Positions 8,270 through 15,986 of a stretch of 64,000 nucleotides of DNA are shown here, piece after piece; position 1 is the stretch's first letter, and each line of letters begins with the position of its first letter. Source of the DNA: Bordetella bronchialis (GTDB lineage: Bacteria; Pseudomonadota; Gammaproteobacteria; Burkholderiales; Burkholderiaceae_B); assembly GCF_001676705.1 (NCBI RefSeq), contig NZ_CP016170.1:5022001-5086000 (forward strand), read 5' to 3'. A model generated the notes under the pieces. That model saw only the letters and a list, made by a program, of their open reading frames with translations, did not search any database and was not told the origin of the DNA. Both the position numbers and the translations under genes were made by a program.

Positions 8270-9244
8270 CTATTCCGGCTTGATCCCGGCCTTCTCCATC
8301 ACCGCGTGCCAGCGCGCGATCTCGTCGCTGACCAGCTTGGCGGCCTGCTCCGGCGTGCTGCCCACCGGCTCCAGCGCCAGATCCTTCAGCTGCGCCCGCA
8401 TCTCCGGGCTTTGCAAGGACTTGACCATCGCGGCGTTCAATTTGTCGATCACAGGCCTGGGCGTGCCGGCCGGCGCGGCGAAGCCCACCCAGAACTGCAT
8501 GTTCATGCCCGGCAACCCCGACTCCTTGGCATCCGGCACGTCGGGCAGGACCTCGATGCGATGATCGCTGGCCACCATCAGCGCGCGCAGTTTGCCGGAG
8601 CGGATCTGCGACAGCGCGGTCGGCACGGAGGTAATCATGGCCTGCACGCGGCCGGCCAACAGGTCCTGCAGCGCCGCACCCGCGCCGCGGAACGGGATGT
8701 GCGACATCTTCACGCCGGCCAAGCTGTTGAACAGCTCGCCGCCCAGGTGGGTATTGGTGCCGACCCCGCCGGACCCGAAGAAATACTTGTCGGGATGGGC
8801 CTTCACCAGCGCGATGAACTCCTGCACCGTCTTCGCCGGCACGGAAGGATGCACCACCAGCACGTGCGGCACCTGTACCAGCGTGGTGATATTGGTAAAG
8901 GCCTTGCGCGGATCGTAGGGCAGGTTCTTGATCAGGCTTGCCGCGATGGCATAGGACATCTCCTGCGTCAGCAGGGTGTAGCCGTCCGGCGCCGAGCGCG
9001 CCGCGCTGCCCCAGCCGATCACGCCACCGCCGCCGGTGCGGTTCTCCACCACGACGGACGTATTCAATTCCTGGGCCAGCGCCTTCGCTTCCAGGCGAGC
9101 GACCAGATCCGTCGAGCCGCCGACACTGAAAGGCACGATGATGTTGATCGGATGGCTGGGATAATCGTCGGCCGCCACCGCGGCGCCGGCCACGCACAGG
9201 CCCAGCACGGCGCCCAGCAGTCGGGTGAAAAATGCATGCTTCAT
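8270..9244 (-). CDS. Bug family (TctC-like) periplasmic solute receptor
   Basis: A 324-residue Bug protein. It has a Sec signal peptide (MKHAFFTRLLGAVLGLCVAG, cleavage near AVAA-D) followed by DYPSHPINIIVPFSVGGSTD and VENRTGGGGVIGW, the hallmark first beta-alpha unit of tripartite tricarboxylate receptors. ATG 9244 is chosen because it directly precedes the signal peptide. Bug proteins bind carboxylates and some amides in the periplasm. No TctA/TctB pair accompanies it, but an unlinked TctA is present at 48848-50353. It is one of two adjacent receptors in this run. Confidence 0.92.
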   Translation of the reverse strand: MKHAFFTRLLGAVLGLCVAGAAVAADDYPSHPINIIVPFSVGGSTDLVARLEAKALAQELNTSVVVENRTGGGGVIGWGSAARSAPDGYTLLTQEMSYAIAASLIKNLPYDPRKAFTNITTLVQVPHVLVVHPSVPAKTVQEFIALVKAHPDKYFFGSGGVGTNTHLGGELFNSLAGVKMSHIPFRGAGAALQDLLAGRVQAMITSVPTALSQIRSGKLRALMVASDHRIEVLPDVPDAKESGLPGMNMQFWVGFAAPAGTPRPVIDKLNAAMVKSLQSPEMRAQLKDLALEPVGSTPEQAAKLVSDEIARWHAVMEKAGIKPE

Positions 9245-9410
9245 GTTGTCTCCTTGAATACCTTGTGTGCGGCGTCGTTGCGCGCGAGGCTGCCGCGCGT
9301 CGGCGCTGGCGGACGCGGGCCGCCCTGTGCGGCGTGGTTTTATGGGGCCGCCCACGCGCGCGCCGCTTTTCTGACGGCCCGGCCCCGCGCGCGGAAGCCC
9401 TGGCGAATCG

Positions 9411-10394
9411 CTATTCCATCTTCGTTCCAGAGTCGCGCACGGCCTTGCCCCAGCGCTCGTATTCGCTGGCCATGAACTTGCTCGCGTCGGCCACGCTGCC
9501 GCCCAGCGTCACGCTGCCTTCGGCCGCGAAGCGCTGCTGCGTCAGCGGCTGCTTCAGGGCCTCGTTGGCGGCGCGGTTCAGGCTGTCGACGATGGCCGCC
9601 GGCGTGCCGCGCGGCGCCACCAGGGCTTTCCAGTCCTCCGCCTCGAAACCGGCATAACCGAGTTCGGCGATGGTCGGCACATCCTTGGCGGCGGGCAGCC
9701 GCTTCAGGGAGGTCACCGCCACCGCGCGCAGCTTGCCGGATTGCATCAACGGCAGCACGCTGGCCGGGGTGCCGAAGTACAGGTCCACTTGTCCGCCGGC
9801 CAGGTCCGCCAGGGCGCGGGCCGCGCCCGGGTAGGGCACGTGGAAGATCTTGATGCCGGCCTCCTTGGCGAACATCTCGCCCGCCAGATGCCCGACGGTG
9901 CCGATACCGGCCGACGCCATGTTGAGCTTGCCCGGATTCGCCTTGGCCGCGTCGACCAGGCTGCGCAGGGTGCTGTGCGGCGAACCTTCGCGCACCACCA
10001 GGATCATGGGTTGGCCCGACACCAGCGCGATGGGCGCGAAATCCTTGCGCGCGTCGTAGGGCATGGTCTTGTACAGCGTGGGATTGATCGCCAGGTTGGA
10101 CGTCTGGCCCATGCCTATGGTCATGCCGTCCGGATTGGCGTGCGATAGCTGGCCCAGGCCGATATTGCCGCCGGCGCCGGGGCGGTTCTCCACCACGATA
10201 TTCCAGCCCGTCAGCTGCGTGATGGCCTGCGCGATGGTGCGCGACGACGCATCGGTCCCGCCGCCCGGCGGAAAGGGCACGATCAGGGTGACCGGGCCCG
10301 AGGGATATTTGCCTTGCGCGCGGGCGATCGCCGGCAAGGACAGCAGCGGCGCGGCCGCCATGCCGGCCAGCAGGGTGCGGCGGTGTGGGTTCAT
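9411..10394 (-). CDS. Bug family (TctC-like) solute receptor with a possible Tat signal
   Basis: A 327-residue Bug protein. The N terminus MNPHRRTLLAGMAAAPLLSL has adjacent arginines before a hydrophobic core, so export by Tat as well as Sec is possible. The first conserved unit is KYPSGPVTLIVPFPPGGGTD, followed by VENRPGAGGNIGL. It lies 166 bases upstream of the other receptor on the same strand and downstream of the enoyl-CoA hydratase gene. Having two receptors suggests uptake of two related acids or a recent duplication, though the two proteins are clearly diverged. Confidence 0.92.
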   Translation of the reverse strand: MNPHRRTLLAGMAAAPLLSLPAIARAQGKYPSGPVTLIVPFPPGGGTDASSRTIAQAITQLTGWNIVVENRPGAGGNIGLGQLSHANPDGMTIGMGQTSNLAINPTLYKTMPYDARKDFAPIALVSGQPMILVVREGSPHSTLRSLVDAAKANPGKLNMASAGIGTVGHLAGEMFAKEAGIKIFHVPYPGAARALADLAGGQVDLYFGTPASVLPLMQSGKLRAVAVTSLKRLPAAKDVPTIAELGYAGFEAEDWKALVAPRGTPAAIVDSLNRAANEALKQPLTQQRFAAEGSVTLGGSVADASKFMASEYERWGKAVRDSGTKME

Positions 10395-10567
10395 GATGTC
10401 TCCTCGAGGGCTAGTGTGTTATGCGTCATGGGCGCCGCGAATTCGGCGCCGGCCAGGTGAAATACGAATGGTGGTGGTGCTGGAATATCGCGTACGGTGT
10501 CCGCATGCCGCACCTATGGCAGCGCAGCCGGGCCGGCCGTCGCGCGGCACCCTTGCCCGTTGCGCCC

Positions 10568-11377
10568 TCATGTCTGCTCCCGTCTCGCGCTTATCGTGGC
10601 ATTCACGGTCTGACCGTAGCGCAGGGCGCCTTCCCAATCCGAGACCTGCCCGGGCACATGGTCCAGCGATTTCTTGGTTTCCTCCAGGGCCGCGACATCG
10701 AAGCCGGCGATGCGCGCGGCCAGCGCCGCTGCCCGCTCCATCAACCTGTCCGGCGGCACGACTTCGTTGACCATGCCCCAGCGCTCGGCGGTGCGGGCGT
10801 CGATGCGCTCCGCCGTCAGGAGCAGCCATGCCGCCCGCTTGCGCGGCCAGGACAGCAGGCCGGTGGGGCCCGCGGCGCCGGCGTAGGCGCCCGACGCCAA
10901 TTCGGGGCAACCCAGCCAGGCGTCCTGCGCGGCCAGCGCCAGGTCGCAGGAGTTGACCAGCGTCATGCCGCCGCCCAGGGCCATGCCGTTGACAGCGGCG
11001 ATGAACACCGCGGGGTGCCGCCGTATGGCCATATTCACCGCGATCCATTCGTCGCCGGAGGTATCGCGCAGACCGGACGCGCGTTCGCTGGCCCGCTCCT
11101 TCAGGTCCAGCCCGGCGCAGAAACTGCCGCCGGAGCCCGTCAGCACGATACATCGTGCCTGGCCTTGCAAGCTGTCGAAGGCGCGCAGCAGCGCGATGCG
11201 GGTGCGCCGATCCAGGGCATTGCGCTTCGCTTCGCGCGCGATGCGGACGATGGCCCAGCCTTGATGACGCTCCACGACCACATTGCCGGCGCAGCCGCGC
11301 GACGGCGCGACAGGTCTCGCCTGCTCACTGCCCGCGCCACCGTCCCCAGCGTGGTCTGTTGTCTCCATGCGTTTCAT
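10568..11377 (-). CDS. Enoyl-CoA hydratase/isomerase (crotonase) family protein
   Basis: A 269-residue frame. The crotonase core starts near residue 33 (NVVVERHQGWAIVRIARE) and includes an oxyanion-hole segment SFCAGLDLKE, then VNGMALGGGMTLVNSCD. The second glutamate region is CPELASGAYAGAAG. The fold hydrates or isomerises CoA thioesters. The first 32 residues are low in family character, and the ATG at 11377 sits two bases from a palindrome that overlaps the predicted transcription start, so the true start may be internal. This is the first gene of the run that ends with the lactonase gene. Confidence 0.85.
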   Translation of the reverse strand: MKRMETTDHAGDGGAGSEQARPVAPSRGCAGNVVVERHQGWAIVRIAREAKRNALDRRTRIALLRAFDSLQGQARCIVLTGSGGSFCAGLDLKERASERASGLRDTSGDEWIAVNMAIRRHPAVFIAAVNGMALGGGMTLVNSCDLALAAQDAWLGCPELASGAYAGAAGPTGLLSWPRKRAAWLLLTAERIDARTAERWGMVNEVVPPDRLMERAAALAARIAGFDVAALEETKKSLDHVPGQVSDWEGALRYGQTVNATISARREQT

Positions 11378-11378
11378 A

Positions 11379-11428
11379 AGATAGAATACTGTTCTATCTA
11401 TGATGTACGGCTATGCTGCGGAAGTCAA
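11379..11428 (-). promoter_or_regulatory. Promoter and palindromic operator of the CoA-catabolic run (probable IclR site)
   Basis: On the minus strand TTGACT (11423-11428) and CATCAT (11400-11405) are 17 bases apart, a plausible sigma-70 promoter. Immediately downstream lies a perfect 8-base inverted repeat: AGATAGAA at 11379-11386, a 5-base spacer TACTG, then TTCTATCT at 11392-11399. The palindrome covers the expected transcription start, the position for a repressor. The divergent IclR gene begins at 11510, so it is the obvious candidate to bind here. Confidence 0.7.
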
Positions 11429-11509
11429 TCGGCGACTCCGCCCGGCCCGCGCGCCCCGCCCTTGCCGGTACCGCGCATCCGCTCTCCTTCCACCCAGCAC
11501 AAGACGTAT

Positions 11510-12244
11510 ATGCCGCGCAAATCCGCCACGCCCTCCCTTGCCGACCGCAACGCCGCGGAAGGCGGCGTCGCCGCCGTGGATCGCGCGCTGTCCGTACTGG
11601 GCGTGTTCTCGGCCGGCACGCCCGTGCTCGGCCTGGCGGATATCGCCGCCCTGACCGAAATGCACAAGAGCACGGTGTTGCGCCTGCTGGCCTCGCTGGA
11701 GCATGCGCATCTGGTGCGGCGCCAGGCCGACGGCCGCTACACGCTGGGCGCCGGCATCGTGCGCCTGCACCAGATCTATGCGGCGTCCTTCTCGCTGGAA
11801 TCGGTCATCATGCCCGCGCTGCGCGAGCTGGTGGCCGCCACGCAGGAAAGCGCCGCCTTTCACGTGCGGCAGGGCAAGCACCGCCTGTGCCTGCACCGCG
11901 TCGATTCCCCACGGCCCGTGCGCGACCACATCCGTCCCGGCGACCTGCTGCCCCTGGATCGCGGCGCGGGCGGGCGCATCATCACGGCGTACGCCGGCGC
12001 GCGGGGCGCCGTCTATGCGCGCATCCGGCGCGAACAAGTCGTCGTCCTGGTCGGCGACCGCATTGCGGAGATCGCCGGCATCGCGGCGCCGGTCTTCAAT
12101 CCCGACGGCGAACTGCTCGGGGCCATGACCTTGACCATGCCCGCCGACCGCTTCAAGGCGGATTACGACAAGCCCGTCATGCGGGCCGCCCGCAAGCTCA
12201 CAACCATGCTGGGCGGCGACTATCCGCCGCCGGCCCAGGATTGA
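11510..12244 (+). CDS. IclR family transcriptional regulator
   Basis: A 244-residue regulator. Residues about 18-80 form the winged helix (AAVDRALSVLGVFS, then LGLADIAALTEMHKSTVLRL, then a wing near ADGRYTLGAG). Residues about 90-240 form the GAF-like effector domain (ESAAFHVRQGKHRLCLHRVD, GRIITAYAG, AAPVFNPDGELLGAMTLTMP). ATG 11510 is preferred because MPRKSATPSLADRN directly precedes the helix-turn-helix; the much longer open frame upstream covers the divergent promoter. It probably controls the minus-strand CoA-catabolic run through the palindrome at 11379-11399. Confidence 0.92.
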   Translation: MPRKSATPSLADRNAAEGGVAAVDRALSVLGVFSAGTPVLGLADIAALTEMHKSTVLRLLASLEHAHLVRRQADGRYTLGAGIVRLHQIYAASFSLESVIMPALRELVAATQESAAFHVRQGKHRLCLHRVDSPRPVRDHIRPGDLLPLDRGAGGRIITAYAGARGAVYARIRREQVVVLVGDRIAEIAGIAAPVFNPDGELLGAMTLTMPADRFKADYDKPVMRAARKLTTMLGGDYPPPAQD

Positions 12245-12280
12245 AGGACTAAAGCCCAGGAGGCGCGATTGACGGGGTCG

Positions 12281-12370
12281 CCATTGGCGGCCCGGCCATT
12301 GGTGGCCCCGCCATTGGCGGCCCGGCCATTGGTGGCCCCGCCATTGGTGGCCCCGCCATTGGTGGCGCCG
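12281..12370. repeat. 15-bp minisatellite, six tandem copies with a 30-bp alternation
   Basis: Six uninterrupted 15-base units fill 12281-12370. Two unit types occur: CCATTGGCGGCCCGG (12281, 12311) and CCATTGGTGGCCCCG (12296, 12326, 12341, with one base change in the last copy at 12356). The first four copies alternate, giving a 30-base higher-order unit. The array lies in the 180-base gap between the converging IclR and MFS genes. On the minus strand it could read as a PPMAG repeat, but that frame does not join either gene. Confidence 0.9.
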
Positions 12371-12424
12371 CGATCGCCGCGCTGCGATTCGCCGGCCACC
12401 CTCGGTTCCGCCCTTTGTGCGCCC

Positions 12425-13606
12425 CTAAGCCGCCGCGCTCGAAGACCGCGGCAGGCCGGCGGCCACCACCGCGATGCGGCGCGTCGCCAGCTCCGACACG
12501 ATCAGCGAGGCGGCCAGCAGCAAGGCCGCCACGAACCCCAGCTGGTCCACGCCGAGCACCTGTATGGCGCCGGCCCCGATCAGGCCGGCCGCGGACACGC
12601 CGATATAGGTGGCCGCCGTATTCAATCCGAGCAGCACGGGCGCGATCGACGGCGCCATGGTCACCAGGCGATGCTGCTGCGGCACCAGCAGGCCCCAGCC
12701 GCAACCGCCCCACACCGCGATCGCCAGCGCCGCCGTCCATACGTTGGACCCGGTCCACGGCAGCAGCGCGATGTCCACGACCAGCACCGCCAGCATCGTG
12801 ACGAGCACCTTGCGCGAGCCCACGGTATCGATCAGGCGCCCCGCCATAAGGTTGGAAGCGGTGCCCGCCACGCCCCAGATCACCAGCAACACACCCAGCA
12901 CGGCGGCGCTGTCGCCCACCGCGCGCTCGAACACCACCGAGAAATAGGTATAGACCGTGAACAGCCCGCTCATCGCCAGCAGCGTGGTGGCCAGCGTCAG
13001 GCCGACCCGCGTATCCGCCAACGGCGCCAGCCGCTTGCGCAGCGTGACCGCCGGGGGCAGGGGCATTTGCGGCAGCAGGAGCCACACCCCCAGCAGCGAG
13101 CCCCCGCCCAGCGCGGACACAAAGACCATGGTCCAGCGCCAGTCGCCTACCCCGCCGATCACGGCGCCCATGGGAGACCCGAGCGCCGTGGCGGCCGTCA
13201 AGCCGGCGACGATAATCGAAAGCGCGTAGCCGCGCCGCTCGGGCGGCACCAGCATGGACCCGGCGCCCGTCGCGGTAGGCGAGAACATCGCCGCGCCCAG
13301 CCCCGCCAGCGCCCGGGTCAGCAGGGCGATGCCCAATGTAGGCGCCAGCGCGGTCGCCAGATTGGCCACCACGAACAGGCCCAGGCCCGCCAGCAGCAGG
13401 CGCTTGCGCGGCACCGACGCGGCCAGCGCCGCGATCGTGGGCGCCAGCACCGCATAGGTGATGGCGTACACCGTGGTCATCTGCCCGGCCGCGCCGATAC
13501 TGACGCCATAGGTCTGCGCGAGCTGGGGCAGGATGCCGGCGACAACGAAACTGTCGGTGCCCAGCGCGAACATGCCCAAGGCCAGGACGAGAAGGCGACG
13601 ATCCAT
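12425..13606 (-). CDS. MFS transporter, drug/arabinose-efflux type (DHA1-like)
   Basis: A 393-residue inner-membrane protein with about twelve hydrophobic segments. It starts MDRRLLVLALGMFALGTDSF with GILPQLAQTYGVS next, the opening of AraJ/Cmr-like DHA1 exporters. The loop 2-3 motif is present as VPRKRLLLAGL. ATG 13606 is selected because the first helix starts there. It is divergent from an HxlR regulator gene with an elaborate palindrome between them, so it is probably induced by a small toxic compound. The exported substrate is unknown. Confidence 0.9.
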   Translation of the reverse strand: MDRRLLVLALGMFALGTDSFVVAGILPQLAQTYGVSIGAAGQMTTVYAITYAVLAPTIAALAASVPRKRLLLAGLGLFVVANLATALAPTLGIALLTRALAGLGAAMFSPTATGAGSMLVPPERRGYALSIIVAGLTAATALGSPMGAVIGGVGDWRWTMVFVSALGGGSLLGVWLLLPQMPLPPAVTLRKRLAPLADTRVGLTLATTLLAMSGLFTVYTYFSVVFERAVGDSAAVLGVLLVIWGVAGTASNLMAGRLIDTVGSRKVLVTMLAVLVVDIALLPWTGSNVWTAALAIAVWGGCGWGLLVPQQHRLVTMAPSIAPVLLGLNTAATYIGVSAAGLIGAGAIQVLGVDQLGFVAALLLAASLIVSELATRRIAVVAAGLPRSSSAAA

Positions 13607-13750
13607 GGTCAGGATTCCTTGAAATGATGATGGCCCGCGGGCCCGGTCGACGAACGGCGTTCCAGCGACCGATACATGGCCTTGAAGCCATCGACGCCCA
13701 GCCCTGCCCTGGATGGCGTCTCTTCCTGGCATCACTTCCGGTCGCAGATA

Positions 13751-13827
13751 AGTTGCTTGACGAAACTATACGCGCGGATAGTTTTTTCAAGCAACTATTC
13801 AAGGCCAGAAAGTTGCATCACAAAACT
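13751..13827. promoter_or_regulatory. 46-bp palindrome plus a third half-site (probable HxlR operator, divergent promoter)
   Basis: AGTTGCTTGA (13751-13760) pairs with TCAAGCAACT (13787-13796), and AAACTAT (13763-13769) pairs with ATAGTTT (13778-13784), all around one centre. The 46-base element has only three mismatched base pairs. A direct copy of the half-site pattern AGTTGC-N6-AAACT recurs at 13811-13827. TTGACG (13757-13762) and TAGTTT (13779-13784), 16 bases apart, could serve as the promoter toward the HxlR gene. The element lies between the divergent MFS and HxlR genes, so autoregulated repression is the simplest reading. Confidence 0.75.
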
Positions 13828-13847
13828 AACAGTGGTAAAAAAACCCC

Positions 13848-14369
13848 ATGTACCGAAAACGCTTCACCGGCATGAACTGCACCATCGCGCGCGCCCTGGA
13901 CGAGGTCGGCGAATGGTGGAGCCTGCTCATCGTGCGGGAATGCACCCAGGGCACGACCCGCTTCGACGAGTTCCAGCGCGAGCTGGGCATTGCCCGCAAC
14001 GTGCTGGCAGCGCGCCTGGAGCGCTTGATCGAATCGGGCATCATCGAGCGTTTCCCCCTGGCCGACCGCGCCAATACCGACGGCTACCGGCTGACCCCAA
14101 AGGGCGAAGCGCTCTACCCCGTGCTGGTCGCGCTCAAGCAATGGGGCGACGACTGGCTCGCGCCCGACGGCAAGCCGCCGCTCGAAATGCTGGATAAGGA
14201 AACGGGCGAGCCCATAGAGCGGATCGCCGTCCAAGCCAGGAACGGCACGCCCCTGTCCTTCCGCGACATCCGTTTCGCCGCCGGTCCCGGCGCGACCTCC
14301 ACCACGGCGCGCGCCATCGCGAACCGCAATCGGCGGATACTGGGCCAGCCGGCCGACGATACGGCGTAG
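13848..14369 (+). CDS. HxlR family winged-helix transcriptional regulator
   Basis: A 173-residue protein. The HxlR core spans residues about 5-100: NCTIARALDEVGEWWSLLIV, then TTRFDEFQRELGIARNVLAARLERL (recognition helix), and RFPLADRANTDGYRLTPKG (wing). The Cys in the first helix (Cys10 in MNCTIARAL) is typical of the family and in some members senses electrophiles. The remaining ~70 residues are an uncharacterised extension. It is divergent from the MFS exporter gene and probably represses it. No clear ribosome-binding site precedes the ATG. Confidence 0.92.
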   Translation: MYRKRFTGMNCTIARALDEVGEWWSLLIVRECTQGTTRFDEFQRELGIARNVLAARLERLIESGIIERFPLADRANTDGYRLTPKGEALYPVLVALKQWGDDWLAPDGKPPLEMLDKETGEPIERIAVQARNGTPLSFRDIRFAAGPGATSTTARAIANRNRRILGQPADDTA

Positions 14370-14498
14370 GCCGGCGCAAGAAGCCGCACCGGCGTCCCGC
14401 GACCAGCCATCGGGGCTCGGCGGCATGCCCCATGAATATCGTCCCGGCGGGGCACACCGCTTGCATGACACGTCCCACACGATTCCAGGGGGCGGCTC

Positions 14499-15389
14499 AT
14501 GCATATCAAACGATTCTTCGGCCTGGCGAAAAAAGCCGTCAGCGCGTGGCTGGACGACTATGCGCCCAGCATGGGCGCGGCCATCGCCTTCTATACCGTC
14601 TTCTCGCTGGCGCCCCTGGTGATCATCGTGATCGCCGTGGCGGGCTTCTTCTGGGGCCGCGAGGCCGTACAGGGACAGCTTTTCGAACAGATCGGCGCCC
14701 TGGTCGGCCCCGACGGGGCCAAGGCGGTGGAAAGCGTCGTGCAGGGCGCGCAGGAGCCCGCGCAAGGCATCGCCGCCACCGTGGCCAGCGTGATCGTCCT
14801 GGTCGTGGGCTCCACTACCGTGTTCTCGGAATTGCAGAGCGCGCTGGACCGCATCTGGGAAGTCCCCGCCGCCGAAAAGAAATCCGGCATCTGGAACATG
14901 ATCCGTGCCCGCCTGCTGTCCCTGGGGCTGGTCCTGGCGCTCGCCTTCCTGCTGATCGTATCGCTGGTGGTCAGCACGGTGCTGGGCGCAATGGGCAGCT
15001 GGGCGACCGGCCTGCTGCCCGGGTGGGAAATCCTGCTGCAGGTCATCAACACCGTGGTGGCCCTGGCCATCATGACCGTGCTGTTCGCGATGATCTACCG
15101 CTTCATGCCCCGAGCGTCCGTGGCCTGGCATGACGTCTGGACAGGCGCCTTCGTCACGGCAGTCCTGTTCGAGATCGGCAAGTTCCTGATCGGGCTCTAC
15201 GTCGGCAAGGCGTCGGTCGCCTCTTCCTACGCCGCGGCGGGCTCGCTGGTGGTGGTGCTGATCTGGGTGTATTACGCGGCGCAGGTTTTCCTGCTGGGCG
15301 CGGAGTTCACCTGGGTGTACGCCAATGAGCACGGCTCACGGCGCGGCGTGCGGGACAAGGACCAGGCGCCGCGCGCCGTGCCAGGCTGA
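14499..15389 (+). CDS. YihY/virulence factor BrkB family inner-membrane protein
   Basis: A 296-residue protein with about six transmembrane helices. It begins with a short amphipathic N terminus, then MGAAIAFYTVFSLAPLVIIV, the family's signature. Later segments include ELQSALDRIWEVP, LLPGWEILLQVINTVVALAI and GSLVVVLIWVYYAAQVFLLG near the C terminus. The family was once called ribonuclease BN or BrkB; the molecular role is not established. The gene stands alone after HxlR (130-base gap), preceded by GGGGGC upstream of ATG 14499. Confidence 0.9.
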   Translation: MHIKRFFGLAKKAVSAWLDDYAPSMGAAIAFYTVFSLAPLVIIVIAVAGFFWGREAVQGQLFEQIGALVGPDGAKAVESVVQGAQEPAQGIAATVASVIVLVVGSTTVFSELQSALDRIWEVPAAEKKSGIWNMIRARLLSLGLVLALAFLLIVSLVVSTVLGAMGSWATGLLPGWEILLQVINTVVALAIMTVLFAMIYRFMPRASVAWHDVWTGAFVTAVLFEIGKFLIGLYVGKASVASSYAAAGSLVVVLIWVYYAAQVFLLGAEFTWVYANEHGSRRGVRDKDQAPRAVPG

Positions 15390-15421
15390 TCCCGCGGATC
15401 AGGCCCGGCCGCGCCACGCCA

Positions 15422-15868
15422 TCAGCCCGGAATCTGCGGCTCGACCAGCTTGGCCAGCTGTTCCAGCGATTCCTGCCAGCCCAGATAGCACATTTCCGCC
15501 GGAATCACTTCCGGGATGCCTTCCTGCACCGCATGGAATTCCGTGCCGCCGATCACTTCGCGCAGCGAGACGGTCACCTGCATCTGTCCCGGCAGGTTCG
15601 GATCGTCGAATCGGTCGGTATAGCGGATGGTCTGGTTGGGCACCAGCTCCAGGTATTCGCCGCCAAAGGAATGGCTGGTCCCCGTGCCGAAATTGCGGAA
15701 GGACATCTTGAACGTCCCGCCCACCTTCACATCCATGTTATGCACCGTGCAGGTGAAGCCATACGGCGGGATCCATTTGGCGATCGCATCCGCCTCCAGG
15801 AACGCGCGATACACGCGCTCGGGAGTGGCCTTGAAGACGCGATGAAGTTTGACCGTACCGGTAGCCAT
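15422..15868 (-). CDS. SRPBCC / AHSA1-like domain protein
   Basis: A 148-residue single-domain protein of the START/Bet v1-like (AHSA1) fold: VKLHRVFKATPERVYRAFLE at the N terminus, AIAKWIPPYGFTCTVHNMDV, GGEYLELVPNQTIRYTDRFD and a final helix LGWQESLEQLAKLVEPQ. Members bind hydrophobic ligands or act as ligand-sensing partners. ATG 15868 begins just before the first strand. It converges with the BrkB-family gene and no partner is evident. Confidence 0.88.
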   Translation of the reverse strand: MATGTVKLHRVFKATPERVYRAFLEADAIAKWIPPYGFTCTVHNMDVKVGGTFKMSFRNFGTGTSHSFGGEYLELVPNQTIRYTDRFDDPNLPGQMQVTVSLREVIGGTEFHAVQEGIPEVIPAEMCYLGWQESLEQLAKLVEPQIPG

Positions 15869-15986
15869 GGTGGTTTGCCTCGATATGAAGTGGATGTACA
15901 GGGACGACGTTCGAACCCCGCCGATATCGACACGGGATGATAGGGAAAAACCCTGAAGCGTCAAGGCCAGGAAGGCGGTCGAGGGC

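Noticed and set aside
12249..12400. A possible repeat protein (PPMAG repeats) on the minus strand.
   Set aside because: The repeats are a 15-base minisatellite outside any supported coding frame; the frame does not match the MFS gene.
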